Assembly (NCBI RefSeq): GCF_038446665.1
Contig: NZ_CP151802.1
Coordinates: forward strand, 3,596,001-3,660,000
DNA from: Lysobacter sp. FW306-1B-D06B
GTDB taxonomy: Bacteria > Pseudomonadota > Gammaproteobacteria > Xanthomonadales > Xanthomonadaceae
DNA: 64,000 nucleotides
Reading direction: 5' to 3'
A program made the position numbers and the translations under genes. The notes beneath the pieces are model-generated. The model ran no database searches, was not told the origin of the DNA, and saw only the letters and a program-made list of their open reading frames with translations. Every line of letters begins with the position of its first letter. Within the stretch, counting starts at the first letter, position 1. Shown piece by piece: positions 19,951 through 29,449 of this stretch.

Positions 19951-21900
19951 TCAAAGATGCGGCTCCGGCGGCACCACATGCTCCGCCGGCAGCGCGCGCA
20001 ATTCCGCCGCGCGCACCAGCACCGTCGGCGGAGTGTGCTCCTCCGGGATCGAGAAGATCTTCATGCGGCGCAGGAACAAACCCGGCCCGCGTGCGGAGGT
20101 GAACGCCACGATCGGAATCGACAGCAGCAGGCCGAGGATCACCGGTGCCATCCACGCCGCCAGCGACGGCGAGATCAGGTACGCCATCACGCCGGCGATC
20201 ACGCCCAGCACGGTCACGCCGCCGTAGCTGCGCACCAGGCCCGACAGCGGCAGCGTGCCGTCGTCGCGACGCTGCGCGTCCCAGCCGGAGTCCTTGCCGG
20301 CCAGCACCTCGGCCACGCCGCGCGACTGCACGTACATCGTCACCGGCGCCATCAGCGCGGCCAGCAGCGTTTCCAGCAGCATGCTCAGGAACGAGCGCAC
20401 CATGCCGCCGCATCCGCGCCGCGTGTCGCGGTCGAAGAACAGCGTGAGCCAGCCCATGAACTTCGGCGCCAGCAGCACCGACATGGTGAGGATGAACACC
20501 CACAGGAAGCGTTCCGGATCCTGCTCGCGCCAGTAGGCCGACGGCGAAAAGCCCGGCAGCGTGAACATCTCCAGTCCCAGCCCCGCCTTGTACAGCGGGA
20601 TCGCCAGGCCGACGAGCATCAGCATCGCCCACATGGGCGACGTGAAGTAATGGCCGATGCCCATCATCAGGTGCCAGCGGCTGACCCAGTGCAGTCCCTT
20701 CGCCGGCAGCACCGCGCCGTGCTGCAGGTTGCCCTGGCACCAGCGGCGGTCGCGCACGAGCATGTCGGTGAGCGAGGGCGGGCCTTCCTCGTAGCTGCCG
20801 CCGAGGTTGGGCACCATGTGCAGCGCCCAGCCACCGCGACGCATCAACGCCGCTTCGACGAAATCGTGGCTCAGCACCGTGCCGCGGAACGGCCGGGGAC
20901 CGAGCAGTTCCGGAAGGCCGCCCTCATCGGCGAAGGCGCGCGTGCGGATGATCGCGTTATGGCCCCAGTAATTGCTCTCCGAACCGTGCCACCACGCGAT
21001 GCCGTGCGCGATCACCGGCCCGTACACGCGCCCGGCGAACTGCTGCATGCGCGCGAACAACGTGTTGCCATTGACGATCATCGGCAGCGTTTGCACCAAT
21101 GCGACGTCGGGATTGCGCTCCATCGCACCGACCAGGCGCACGATGGTGTCGCCGGTCATCAAGCTGTCGGCGTCCAGGATCAGCATCTGCGGATACGCGC
21201 CGCCAAAGCGCCGCACCCACTCGGCGATGTTGCCGGCCTTGCGCTCGCGATTGTCGATACGCAGCCGGTAGAACACGTTGGCGCCGCCGCCGATGCGCTC
21301 GCGCAGCGCGGCGAAGGCGCGTTCCTCGTGTGCGCGGATGTCCGCGCGCGTCGTGTCGCTGAGCACGAAGAAATCGAACTGCGACATCTGACCGGTGGCC
21401 TGCACCGATTCGTAGATGGCCTGAAGGCCCGCGAGCAGGCGCTCGGGGTCTTCGTTGTAGGTGGGCATCAGCAGCGCCGTGCGCGTGCCCAGCCGCGGCA
21501 GCGCCTGCGCCGATTCCAGGCCCAATCGCGCGCGGTGACGGCCGACGATCAGCACGAAACCGGCCAGTGCGCCGACGAACGCCTGCGCGATCCACGCGAA
21601 CAGCCCGACGAACAGCACCAGCAGGATGCCTTCCAGAATGTCGATGCCGCCGCCGCGCAACACCCACCAGATCTGGTAGGTGGCGATCAGCGTGAGCAGT
21701 GCGGCGCCGCCGATCACCGCCGTGCGCCGCAGCGTCATGGCGCGCGGCGTCGTCGGCAGCGATGCGTTTTGCAGCGCGCCTGCACGCAGCGTCTGCACCG
21801 GCATCGTCAGCGGCGCTTCGGGCGGCAGCCACGGCGAGGCGTCGCCGCCCACGGGAATCGTCACCACCGGCGGAACGTGAACTTCGGTCACAGGGTCCAC
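19951..21900 (-). CDS. opgH: OpgH (MdoH) glucan glucosyltransferase
   Basis: OpgH is the inner-membrane glycosyltransferase that makes the beta-1,2 backbone of osmoregulated periplasmic glucans from UDP-glucose. The 649-residue protein has two N-terminal helices (about 55-120), a GT2 domain with LMPTYNED, the DADS metal motif ([11 protein letters not shown]), the acceptor-site region [14 protein letters not shown] and RRWCQGN, then several C-terminal helices. Two GTG starts fit: 21900, and 21891, which overlaps the opgD stop as GTGA and has GGTGGA before it. Either way it is coupled to opgD upstream. Confidence 0.93.
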   Translation of the reverse strand: MDPVTEVHVPPVVTIPVGGDASPWLPPEAPLTMPVQTLRAGALQNASLPTTPRAMTLRRTAVIGGAALLTLIATYQIWWVLRGGGIDILEGILLVLFVGLFAWIAQAFVGALAGFVLIVGRHRARLGLESAQALPRLGTRTALLMPTYNEDPERLLAGLQAIYESVQATGQMSQFDFFVLSDTTRADIRAHEERAFAALRERIGGGANVFYRLRIDNRERKAGNIAEWVRRFGGAYPQMLILDADSLMTGDTIVRLVGAMERNPDVALVQTLPMIVNGNTLFARMQQFAGRVYGPVIAHGIAWWHGSESNYWGHNAIIRTRAFADEGGLPELLGPRPFRGTVLSHDFVEAALMRRGGWALHMVPNLGGSYEEGPPSLTDMLVRDRRWCQGNLQHGAVLPAKGLHWVSRWHLMMGIGHYFTSPMWAMLMLVGLAIPLYKAGLGLEMFTLPGFSPSAYWREQDPERFLWVFILTMSVLLAPKFMGWLTLFFDRDTRRGCGGMVRSFLSMLLETLLAALMAPVTMYVQSRGVAEVLAGKDSGWDAQRRDDGTLPLSGLVRSYGGVTVLGVIAGVMAYLISPSLAAWMAPVILGLLLSIPIVAFTSARGPGLFLRRMKIFSIPEEHTPPTVLVRAAELRALPAEHVVPPEPHL

Positions 21901-23453
21901 CGATAAAGCCAGGTTTCAGTGAGCGGGCCGCGTTCGTCGCCGAGCACCGCGCGCAACTCGATGCTGCGTTCCTCGCCCGGGACCAGTTCGAAGCCCAGTC
22001 GCCAGCCGCCCGCGCCCGGGTTCGGATGCGCGGTGACGTTAGCGATCTTCCCCTTCGACGCGGTCACGTCCGCGCGCACCTTGGCGTTGTCGCCCAGGCC
22101 CGCCAGGCGGCCGCCGTCGAAGTCGATCACCACCAGCCTCGCCTTGCCGGTGTTCTCACCGAAGGTCAGCCCGCCGATGCGCGTGCGCGCCACGGTGGCG
22201 AGTTCCGGCTTCCAGCTGTGCTGGTCGCACCAGTGCATTCGGTAATCGAAACGGTGCTCGCGGCCGGCGGCCAGCGGCTGCTTCGGGCGCCAGAAGGCGA
22301 CGATGTTGTCGTGGAATTCGTCCGCCGTCGGCAGCTCGAACAGGTGCACGGCGCCGTCGCCCCACTCGCCCTGCGGTTCGATCCACAGGCTCGGGCGCTT
22401 CTCGTAATGCGCTTCGCTGTCGGCGTAGTCGGCGAACGTGCGCTTGCGCTGCATCAGGCCGAAGCCGCGCGGGTTGGTGTCCTCGAAGGCGCTTTCCTGC
22501 ACCGTCGAAGGATTCTGCAACGGCCGCCAGATCTGTTCACCGCGACCGTTGACCATGCCCACGCCGTCGGAGTCGTGCACCGCCGGGCGGTAGTCGTCGA
22601 TGCCGACGCGGTCGTTGGAATCGAACTGGAACATGCTCGTCAGCGGCGCGATGCCCACCTCGTCCAGCGGCACGCGCGGGAAGATGCGCGCGGAGGCGTC
22701 GAACACCGTCTGCTCGCCCGGCGTGATGGTGAAGCGGTACGCGCCGGCGACGCTGGGGCTGTCCAGCAACGCATGCACGGTGATCTGCTTCGCGCCGGGC
22801 GCCGGGCGCTCCAGCCAGAACGCGCGGAACACCGGGAATTCCTCCTGCGTCCCGCCGGTCTTCAACGCCAGCCCGCGCGCCGACAGCCCATAGGCCTGGC
22901 CCTTGGCGACGGCGCGGAAGTAGCTGGCGCCCAGGAAGGCGGCGATCTCGTCGAAATACTCCGGCCGGTTGATCGGGGCATGCAGGCGGAAGCCGGCGTA
23001 GCCCAGGTCGGTCTCGGTCGGCGCCTTCACGCCCTGGAAGGTGAACTGCGACGGTTTGTAGACGACCGGCGTCGCCTTGCCTTCGGCCACCTGGTAGATG
23101 TCCACGCGGTCGCGGAAGAAGAAGCCGCGGTGGAAGAACTGTGCCTGGAACGGCAGCCCCTCGCTGCGCCACAACGCCTGCGCCGGGTTGAAGCGGATGC
23201 TGCGGTACTGGTCGTAGCCGATGCGTTCCAGCGAAGCCGGCAGCTGCTTGCTCTGCGGCACGAACGGTTTGGCCGCCAGGGCCCGCGCCATGCCGGCGAC
23301 GGTATCGGCATCGAACGCGCTCGCGGCGCCCGACGGCGCCCACGCGTGCGCCTGCGCGCCTCCCAACAACGACCACACGGGCCAGGACAGACCGGCCAGC
23401 AACACTTCGCGTCGGTGCACGCGCACTCCTTGGGCGATGTCAAAGCGATTCAT
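21888..23453 (-). CDS. opgD: OpgD (MdoD) periplasmic glucan biosynthesis protein, Tat-exported
   Basis: OpgD controls the backbone of periplasmic glucans. The 521-residue protein starts [20 protein letters not shown] with a twin-arginine type signal (HRREVLLAG then a hydrophobic core, cut near QAHA), which is known for OpgD. The OpgD/G domain follows, with FDIYQV-like [30 protein letters not shown] and MHWCDQHSW. An ATG at 23495 would add 14 residues but pushes the Tat motif inward. It precedes opgH with a four-base overlap and is divergent from a glycosyltransferase gene. Confidence 0.92.
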   Translation of the reverse strand: MNRFDIAQGVRVHRREVLLAGLSWPVWSLLGGAQAHAWAPSGAASAFDADTVAGMARALAAKPFVPQSKQLPASLERIGYDQYRSIRFNPAQALWRSEGLPFQAQFFHRGFFFRDRVDIYQVAEGKATPVVYKPSQFTFQGVKAPTETDLGYAGFRLHAPINRPEYFDEIAAFLGASYFRAVAKGQAYGLSARGLALKTGGTQEEFPVFRAFWLERPAPGAKQITVHALLDSPSVAGAYRFTITPGEQTVFDASARIFPRVPLDEVGIAPLTSMFQFDSNDRVGIDDYRPAVHDSDGVGMVNGRGEQIWRPLQNPSTVQESAFEDTNPRGFGLMQRKRTFADYADSEAHYEKRPSLWIEPQGEWGDGAVHLFELPTADEFHDNIVAFWRPKQPLAAGREHRFDYRMHWCDQHSWKPELATVARTRIGGLTFGENTGKARLVVIDFDGGRLAGLGDNAKVRADVTASKGKIANVTAHPNPGAGGWRLGFELVPGEERSIELRAVLGDERGPLTETWLYRWTL

Positions 23454-23559
23454 TCTAGGGAGGGATTCGTTAATCGGATCGACACGGACGGCCATTGACG
23501 CCGGGTTTTCACTCCCGTCACACCGGGTAACCGTTTTCAGTCCCGGTTTGCGGACAGCC

Positions 23560-23577
23560 GCGTCATCCGCGCGTCAT
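23560..23577 (+). promoter_or_regulatory. Pho-box-like direct repeat before GT4-PAP2 operon
   Basis: GCGTCAT (23560-23566), four bases, GCGTCAT (23571-23577): a perfect direct repeat with the 11-bp period of a PhoB box, 5 of 7 bases per half to CTGTCAT, 59 bp before the glycosyltransferase ATG. The same half-site GCGTCAT occurs before phoB at 12616. Confidence 0.4.
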
Positions 23578-23636
23578 CCCGCTGCCATCGCCGGTACACC
23601 GCCGCGGCTCAACCTTGCGCAAACCGGGAGCCGCGC

Positions 23637-24803
23637 ATGCGCTATGCGATCGTCAGCGAAACGTACCCGCCGGAGATCAACGGGGTCGCCCTCACCGTCC
23701 AGGGACTGGAACAGGGACTGAGGACGCGCGGCCACGAGGTCCAGCTCATCCGTCCCCGGCAGGGCGCGAGCGACCGCGCCGCCGCGCACGAGGTGCTGGT
23801 GCGTGGTGCGCCGCTGCCGCGCTACCCGGGCTTGCGCCTGGGACTGCCGGCGGGCGGACGCATTCGGGACGCGTGGCGCGCCGCGCGACCGGATGCGGTG
23901 TACGTCGCCACGGAAGGTCCGCTGGGCTGGTCGGCGTTGCGCGCGGCTCGCCGGCTCGGCATTCCCGCCGCGAGCGGCTTCCACACCCGCTTCGACGAAT
24001 ACATGCGCGACTACGGCGCCGGCTTCCTCGCCGGCACCGCGCTGCGCTGGATGCGCCGCTTCCACAACCATGCCGATGCGACGCTGGTGCCCACGCGCGA
24101 GCTGGTCGAGTTCCTGCGCGCCCAGCGTTTCGACAACGTCGTCCGTCTGCCGCGCGCGGTGGACACGGCGCTGTTCGATCCGCAGCGCCGCAGCGCCGCG
24201 TTGCGCGCGCAGTGGGGCGCGGGCGAGCAAACGCTGGTGGCGATCTACGTCGGCCGCATCGCCGCGGAAAAGAACCTCGAGCTGGCCGTGCGCGCATTCC
24301 GCCAGCTGCAGGCGGTGCGTCCGGATGCGCGTTTCGTGTGGGTCGGCGACGGGCCGGCGCGGGCGAAGCTGGAACAGGACAACCCCGACTTCCTCTTCTG
24401 CCGCGTGCAGCGCGGCGAAGCGCTGGCGCGGCATTTCGCCAGCGGCGACCTGTTCGTGTTCCCGAGCCTGAGCGAGACCTTCGGCAACGTCACGCTGGAA
24501 GCGCTCGCCAGCGGCGTGCCGACGGTGGCGTTCGACTACGGCGCCGCGCGCGAATACCTGCGCGACGGCGTGCACGGCGCGGCGATCGCCTCGCACGACG
24601 AAGCCGGCTTCGTCGCCGCATGCGTGCGCCTGGCCGCCGACGACAACGCGCGCGAAACGATGCGCACGGCGGCGCGGCAGGCCGTGGCTGCACTGCGCCC
24701 GGAACAGGTCAGCGCGGACTTCGACGCACTGCTGCAGCAACTGATCGACGCGCGCAGCGCCGACACCCTCACCCCGACCGCAGCCGAACGGGAGGCGTCA
24801 TGA
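23637..24803 (+). CDS. GT4-family glycosyltransferase, probably lipid-directed
   Basis: A 388-residue GT-B fold enzyme. It starts MRYAIVSETYPPEINGVALT, the N-terminus typical of the GT4 subgroup with MgtA, SqdX and Agt that glycosylate diacylglycerol or related lipids. It has the acceptor-side motif SGFHTRFDEYMRDYG and the donor-binding E-x7-E signature in SETFGNVTLEALASG. The donor sugar cannot be told from sequence. The stop overlaps the start of a PAP2 phosphatase gene (ATGA). A phosphatase that releases diacylglycerol next to a glycosyltransferase that could use it suggests glycolipid synthesis; this is inference. Confidence 0.82.
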   Translation: MRYAIVSETYPPEINGVALTVQGLEQGLRTRGHEVQLIRPRQGASDRAAAHEVLVRGAPLPRYPGLRLGLPAGGRIRDAWRAARPDAVYVATEGPLGWSALRAARRLGIPAASGFHTRFDEYMRDYGAGFLAGTALRWMRRFHNHADATLVPTRELVEFLRAQRFDNVVRLPRAVDTALFDPQRRSAALRAQWGAGEQTLVAIYVGRIAAEKNLELAVRAFRQLQAVRPDARFVWVGDGPARAKLEQDNPDFLFCRVQRGEALARHFASGDLFVFPSLSETFGNVTLEALASGVPTVAFDYGAAREYLRDGVHGAAIASHDEAGFVAACVRLAADDNARETMRTAARQAVAALRPEQVSADFDALLQQLIDARSADTLTPTAAEREAS

Positions 24804-25363
24804 AACTTCATTCCCTGCACAAGCGCTCGCTTCACGACCGACTGGCCGCAGGCGACTCCGGCTGGTGCCTGCGCGCGAACCGCTGGGGCGAACGCGGGCG
24901 TTCGCGCTCGTACTTCGCCGCGGTGAGCCGGCTCGGCGACGGCGTGTTCTGGTACGTGCTGATGGCCGTGCTGATCGCGGTGGACGGCCTGGATGGACTG
25001 GCCGCCTCCGCGCACCTGGCCGCCACCGGCGTGATCGCGCTGACGCTCTACAAACTGCTCAAGCGCTGGACGCGCCGCCCGCGACCGTTCGCTTCGGACC
25101 GGCGCATCCACGCGTGGGTGGCGCCGCTGGACGAGTTCTCGTTTCCGTCGGGCCACACGCTGCATGCGGTGGCTTTCAGCCTGGTCGGCATCGCGCACTA
25201 CCCGGTGCTGGCCTGGGTGCTGGTGCCGTTCACCGCGAGCGTGGCGGCCTCGCGCGTGGTGCTGGGGCTGCATTACCCGAGCGATGTGATTGCGGCGACG
25301 GCGATCGGCACCGCGCTGGCGGGTGTGTCGTTGTGGCTGGTGCCGGGGGTTTCGTTGTTCTGA
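24800..25363 (+). CDS. PAP2-family membrane phosphatase
   Basis: A 187-residue inner-membrane phosphatase. The three PAP2 motifs are present: KRWTRRPRP (K-x6-RP, about residue 95), PSGH (about 118) and SRVVLGLHYPSD (SR-x5-H-x3-D, about 155). Four hydrophobic segments surround them. Substrates could be phosphatidic acid or undecaprenyl pyrophosphate. Start ATG at 24800 overlaps the glycosyltransferase stop by four bases and follows GGGAGG, so the two are co-translated. Confidence 0.86.
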   Translation: MKLHSLHKRSLHDRLAAGDSGWCLRANRWGERGRSRSYFAAVSRLGDGVFWYVLMAVLIAVDGLDGLAASAHLAATGVIALTLYKLLKRWTRRPRPFASDRRIHAWVAPLDEFSFPSGHTLHAVAFSLVGIAHYPVLAWVLVPFTASVAASRVVLGLHYPSDVIAATAIGTALAGVSLWLVPGVSLF

Positions 25364-25376
25364 GGGGTGCGTGCAA

Positions 25377-25516
25377 CGAGTGCGTGAGTGCGTGAGTGCG
25401 TGAGTGCGTGGGCGTGTGGGCGTGTGGGCGTGTGGGCGTGCGGGCGTGAGGGCGTGAGGGCGTGAGGGCGTGCGGGCGTGCGGGCGTGCGGGCGTGCGGG
25501 CGTGAGGGCGTGTGTG
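25377..25516. repeat. 8-bp minisatellite, about 17 units
   Basis: Tandem octamers of the form CGTGNGGG, opening as TGCGTGAG and drifting to CGTGTGGG, CGTGCGGG and CGTGAGGG. It starts 14 bp after the PAP2 stop codon. Such arrays change length by slippage. Confidence 0.95.
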
Positions 25517-25543
25517 AGCCTAGCGGTCGTCAACCCGAAGCCG

Positions 25544-25762
25544 TCATCCCTGCGAAGGCCGGGATCCAGGCTGTCACGCCTTCCGACACTTCTCGTCATT
25601 CCAGCGGACGCTGGAATCCATTTTGCTGTTGCTGTTCATAGGCAGCGGGAAAGCGTGAAAAGTCCCTGGATTCCCGCCTTCGCGGGAATGACGGTGAGGT
25701 GGTTTTCCGCAAAGGGAGTGCCCGTGCTTTACGGGCCTGGGTCCCGGCCTTCGCCGGGATGA
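25544..25762. repeat. REP-like palindrome cluster
   Basis: Four palindromic cores with TTCG or similar loops: TCCCTGCGAAGGCCGGGAT, TTCCAGCGGACGCTGGAA, TTCCCGCCTTCGCGGGAA and TCCCGGCCTTCGCCGGGA. Those near 25560 share the following CCAGGCTGTCACGCC with the cluster at 29282. Confidence 0.85.
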
Positions 25763-25789
25763 CGGTGGATTTGCTGTGGCTACGATGGA

Positions 25790-26049
<260 letters not shown>

Positions 26050-26190
26050 TCCTTCTTTGAGAAGCCTGCCAAAGCCAAATCAAAATGGATTCCAGCTTTC
26101 GCTGGAATGACGGTGATGAGGGGCCGTCACCGGCGTGCCCAAGCGCCGACGTCAGAGGCCGGAGGCCAGACGCCAGACACCAGACACCCC

Positions 26191-27108
26191 CTACGCCGCC
26201 CGCACCACCCTTGCCCGCGCCACGCTCGGAAAATACTGCGCCGCCCAATCGCGATCGTTCGCCACCTGCGCATGCGAGCGGCTGGCTTCCAGCGCCGCGA
26301 AGTCCAGCGTCGCCACCGCCCAGCGCTGCTCGCCGCGCGTCTGCACCACCATCCCGTCGTGCGGCAGGCCCACGTCCATCGGCGCGATCAACGCCGCCTC
26401 TCCCGTGTTGACGTCCAGCGCCGGACTCCACGGCGCTTCGCCGGCCGTGACCGCCTGCGCGACGAAACACCGGTTCTCCAGCGCGCGCGCCAGGCAGCCC
26501 ACGCGCACGCGCGTCGCACCGGCGTCGGTGTCGGTGCAACTGGGCACGATCAGCAACCGCGCGCCGGCCTCGCATTGCGCACGCACCGGCAGCGGGAACT
26601 CGCTGTCGTAGCAGACCGCGATCGCGCTGCGCACGCCGTCGGTTTCGAACACCTTGAGCTCATCGCCCGATTCGATCACGCCCGTGCCTTTCTCGAAACC
26701 GGTCAGACGCAGCTTGTCCTGCCACACATGCGCGCCGTCGGGTGCGAAGGCGTAGCTGCGGTTGCGATAACGGCCGCGCCCGGTGTCGAGCAGGAACGTG
26801 CCCGCAACCACATGCAGGTCGCGCTCGCGCGCCAGGCGCGAGAACAACGCGATCCAGTCTGCGTGATAGCGCTGCGTCGCCGCCAGCGAGGCATGCAAGT
26901 CACCGCGCGTGGCCGCGTCGAACGTGGCGGCCAGTTCCAGCGACAGGTATTCGGGCAATACCGCGATGCGCGCGCCCAGCGCCTGCGCTTCGTCCAGCCA
27001 CTGCGCCTGCTTGTGCGCGAAGGCGTCGAAATCCGCCGGCGCGTCGATCGTGTACTTGGCCACGGCCACCTTGAGTGCGGTGGCCGGGCGGTCCTGCGTT
27101 GAAGTCAT
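26191..27108 (-). CDS. carbon-nitrogen hydrolase (nitrilase superfamily)
   Basis: A 305-residue amidase/nitrilase-fold enzyme with the full catalytic triad: Glu53 (VLPEYLSLE), Lys132 (WQDKLRLTG) and Cys166 (AVCYDSEFP). The substrate cannot be named; it hydrolyses a non-peptide C-N bond. The ATG at 27108 overlaps the stop of the upstream GNAT gene (ATGA). This GNAT-plus-nitrilase pair exists as a two-gene unit or as a single fused protein in other bacteria, so the two probably act on the same molecule. Confidence 0.85.
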   Translation of the reverse strand: MTSTQDRPATALKVAVAKYTIDAPADFDAFAHKQAQWLDEAQALGARIAVLPEYLSLELAATFDAATRGDLHASLAATQRYHADWIALFSRLARERDLHVVAGTFLLDTGRGRYRNRSYAFAPDGAHVWQDKLRLTGFEKGTGVIESGDELKVFETDGVRSAIAVCYDSEFPLPVRAQCEAGARLLIVPSCTDTDAGATRVRVGCLARALENRCFVAQAVTAGEAPWSPALDVNTGEAALIAPMDVGLPHDGMVVQTRGEQRWAVATLDFAALEASRSHAQVANDRDWAAQYFPSVARARVVRAA

Positions 27109-27743
27109 CGGGTGCGCTCCAGGGGCCGCAGCCAGAAAGTGAGGGTGTGGTCGACCTCGCCGGCCTGCCCGACTTCGCGCCACGGCAGGCGGGCGCGCAG
27201 TTCCGGGCGCGCACGGTAGCCGCGCTTGTTCCAGAACGCGTCGTTGCCGCGCTGGAAGGCCGGCCGACGCGGGTGCGTGGGTTCGCGATCGACCGCGCAG
27301 AACGCCGTCCACGCGTAGTCGCCATAACTGCGCGCGTGGGCTTCGCGTTCGTCGAAGAAGCGATGGCCGATGCCGCGACCGCGGTACTGCGGCAGCAGCA
27401 CGGATTCGCCGCAATAGAACACTTCGGCCGGATTGATCGACGTCTGCGCGAAGGCTTGCGTGAACGCCTCCGATTCGTCCGCCAGCGGCAACCCGGTGGA
27501 GGCGCCGACGACGAGATCGCCGTCGAAGGCCAGCACCGCCACGCTGCGCGGCGATTGCAGGTAGATCTTCAGGTACTGCGCCTCGTAGTCCTCGTCGCCG
27601 TCATACAGGTACGGCCAGTCGCGGAACACCGCGATGCGCAGCGCGGCCAGGTGGCCGAGCCAGGGCTCGATCGCGGCGCCGTTGTAGCAGCGCACGTCGA
27701 GCGGGCGGGCGGTGTCGAGCGGTTTGACGTCCATGACGTACAT
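27105..27743 (-). CDS. GNAT-family N-acetyltransferase paired with nitrilase
   Basis: A 212-residue acetyltransferase starting MYVMDVKPLDTARPLDVRCY. The acetyl-CoA loop is in LPQYRGRGIGHRFFDEREAH (R-G-x-G-I-G, about residue 120), followed by EAHARSYGDYAWTAFCAVDR. It contains several aromatic and Cys residues near the active side. A second ATG three codons in is possible. It overlaps the nitrilase gene by four bases; acceptor substrate unknown. Confidence 0.82.
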   Translation of the reverse strand: MYVMDVKPLDTARPLDVRCYNGAAIEPWLGHLAALRIAVFRDWPYLYDGDEDYEAQYLKIYLQSPRSVAVLAFDGDLVVGASTGLPLADESEAFTQAFAQTSINPAEVFYCGESVLLPQYRGRGIGHRFFDEREAHARSYGDYAWTAFCAVDREPTHPRRPAFQRGNDAFWNKRGYRARPELRARLPWREVGQAGEVDHTLTFWLRPLERTR

Positions 27744-27786
27744 GGTAGGGGACCCCGGTCGGAGGATGGGCGGCGGGCATGACGAA

Positions 27787-27817
27787 GCGGCCGTGGGCTG
27801 GATTCGCCCACGGCCGC
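27787..27817 (-). terminator. hairpin after creD, probable terminator
   Basis: The stem GCGGCCGTGGGC/GCCCACGGCCGC (12 bp) spans 27787-27798 and 27806-27817, just downstream of the minus-strand creD stop at 27824. The T-tract is poor. Confidence 0.5.
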
Positions 27818-27823
27818 GTTCAT

Positions 27824-29152
27824 TCATGCCTGACGCACCGCCGGGCGCGCACCGGCCACTTGGTACCAGTCGATCCTGCGCGTCACCACCATCACCGTGG
27901 CCAGCACCAGGAACAGCAGGCCCGCGCCCAACACCAGCGCGTTGTCCTCCGAGACCAGCAATCCGTACAGCGCGGCGTACAGCGTCGTCAGCATCGCCGC
28001 GAAGCCCAGGCCGCGCGCCAGGCTGCGCAGCACCGCGCTCAGGTAGAAGCCCAGCAGCCCGATGCACGCCACGCTGGCGGCGAGGTAGGCGTACACGAAC
28101 TTCACGTGCTCGCTCAGGCTCACCAGCAGCAGGAAGAAGATCGCCAGCGCCAGGCCGACCAGGCCGTACTGGATCGGGTGGATCGGCAACTGCTTGATCA
28201 GCTCGAAGAAGAAGAACCCGACGAAGGTGAGCAGCACGAACAGCAGGCCGTACTTGGTCGCGCGATCGGCCTGCGTGTAGATGTCCACCGGATCGATCAG
28301 CGACACGCCGACGGAGTCCATGTTCGCCAAGCCCATCTCCGGCGACGCGAGGCCTTCGACATAGTTGCGCTGCGCGTTGCTGGCGACGGAGGCGATATCC
28401 CAGCTCGCGGTGAAGCCGTCCGCGCTGGTGTCGTGTCGCGGCGACGTGCCGGCGAAGCTGGGATGGCGCCAGGTCGACTCCAGTTCGAAGCGGTTGTTCT
28501 TGCCCAGCGGCACCAGCACGAGGGATTCGGTGCCGCCCAGCAGCACGTCCAGCTGCGTGTCCAGCGCGATCGTCTGGCCGGGCACCGGCGCATCGAGCCG
28601 CACGTGCAAGCCCGGCGCCTCACGGCTGCCCATGCCTTCCTGCAAGGCGACGTCACGGCCGTTGATGCGCAACACGGGCGCGGCGCGCAGGCCGCGCACG
28701 TCGGCGATGCCGTAGCTCAGCCAGGGACGGCCGATCTGCCGATCGGCGGGATTGCCTTCGTTGGGAATGACGGCATCGAAGCGCGCCGTGGCGTGCCCCT
28801 TCCACTCGTACACACGCACTTCGTGCAGGCCGCGCTTGCGCGTGTCGGGAACCATGGGGCCGCCCACGTCCAGCGTCGTGGGGAAGAACGTCCATTGCCG
28901 CGTCTTCGCGCGGCGGACCTTGCGCACAACGTTGTTGGCGTCGGTTTCCTCGACCTCGACGGTCTCGGTGTAGGGCACCACCAGCACCGGCCCGGCAAAG
29001 GCCTGCGCACCGCCATAGCTGCGGGCGATGTCGGCGACCGCGCCGGCGCGGTACTCCTCGCGCTCGTGGATGACGCCGCGGATCATGCTCAGCGGGATGA
29101 GGATCGCGATCGTCATGAACGCGACGATGGCGACCTTGAAGGCAAGGCGCAT
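27824..29152 (-). CDS. creD: CreD, inner-membrane envelope integrity protein
   Basis: CreD is the main target of the CreBC system and protects the envelope during beta-lactam or colicin stress; its mechanism is unknown. The 442-residue protein has one N-terminal helix (4-25), a large periplasmic domain with VVPYTE and the pattern NYVEGLASPEMGLANMDS, and five or six C-terminal helices from residue 300, with FVLLTFVGFFFFEL and HPIQYGLVGLAL typical of the family. AGGAG precedes the ATG at 29152. It is separated from creC by a 297-bp repeat-filled spacer with a cre-tag-like site. Confidence 0.92.
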   Translation of the reverse strand: MRLAFKVAIVAFMTIAILIPLSMIRGVIHEREEYRAGAVADIARSYGGAQAFAGPVLVVPYTETVEVEETDANNVVRKVRRAKTRQWTFFPTTLDVGGPMVPDTRKRGLHEVRVYEWKGHATARFDAVIPNEGNPADRQIGRPWLSYGIADVRGLRAAPVLRINGRDVALQEGMGSREAPGLHVRLDAPVPGQTIALDTQLDVLLGGTESLVLVPLGKNNRFELESTWRHPSFAGTSPRHDTSADGFTASWDIASVASNAQRNYVEGLASPEMGLANMDSVGVSLIDPVDIYTQADRATKYGLLFVLLTFVGFFFFELIKQLPIHPIQYGLVGLALAIFFLLLVSLSEHVKFVYAYLAASVACIGLLGFYLSAVLRSLARGLGFAAMLTTLYAALYGLLVSEDNALVLGAGLLFLVLATVMVVTRRIDWYQVAGARPAVRQA

Positions 29153-29217
29153 GGTGAACTCCTGTCGTGGAATGGCGACAGGCTGCGCGCGTGTTGCGTG
29201 GGGACGATGGGGCTTGT

Positions 29218-29233
29218 GTGAGGCGACGGTGAA
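29218..29233 (-). promoter_or_regulatory. cre-tag-like CreB binding site before creD
   Basis: On the minus strand the sequence reads TTCAC-CGTCGC-CTCAC, one mismatch from the CreB box TTCAC-N6-TTCAC known from E. coli and Aeromonas. It is 66 bp upstream of the creD ATG and in the same orientation as the gene. Confidence 0.55.
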
Positions 29234-29281
29234 GTCGCACGGGCGTGCGGAAGCGTCGGCCGATAGAGACCCGCCCGGAGC

Positions 29282-29432
29282 CGTCATCCCGGCTAAGGCC
29301 GGGATCCAGGCTGTCACGCCCTCCGGGACATCACGTCGTCCGAAACTTCACGTCATTCCCGCGAAAGCCCCGCTTTCGCCGGAATGACGGTGAGGTGACT
29401 CACCGCGGCCTTCGCCGGGATGACGGTGAATT
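29282..29432. repeat. REP-like palindromes between creC and creD
   Basis: Three to four cores (TCCCGGCTAAGGCCGGGA, ATTCCCGCGAAAGC with GCTTTCGCCGGAAT, and GCGGCCTTCGCCGGGA). The part after the first core, CCAGGCTGTCACGCC, is shared with 25565. Confidence 0.8.
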
Positions 29433-29449
29433 CGACGGACCTCGTCAGA

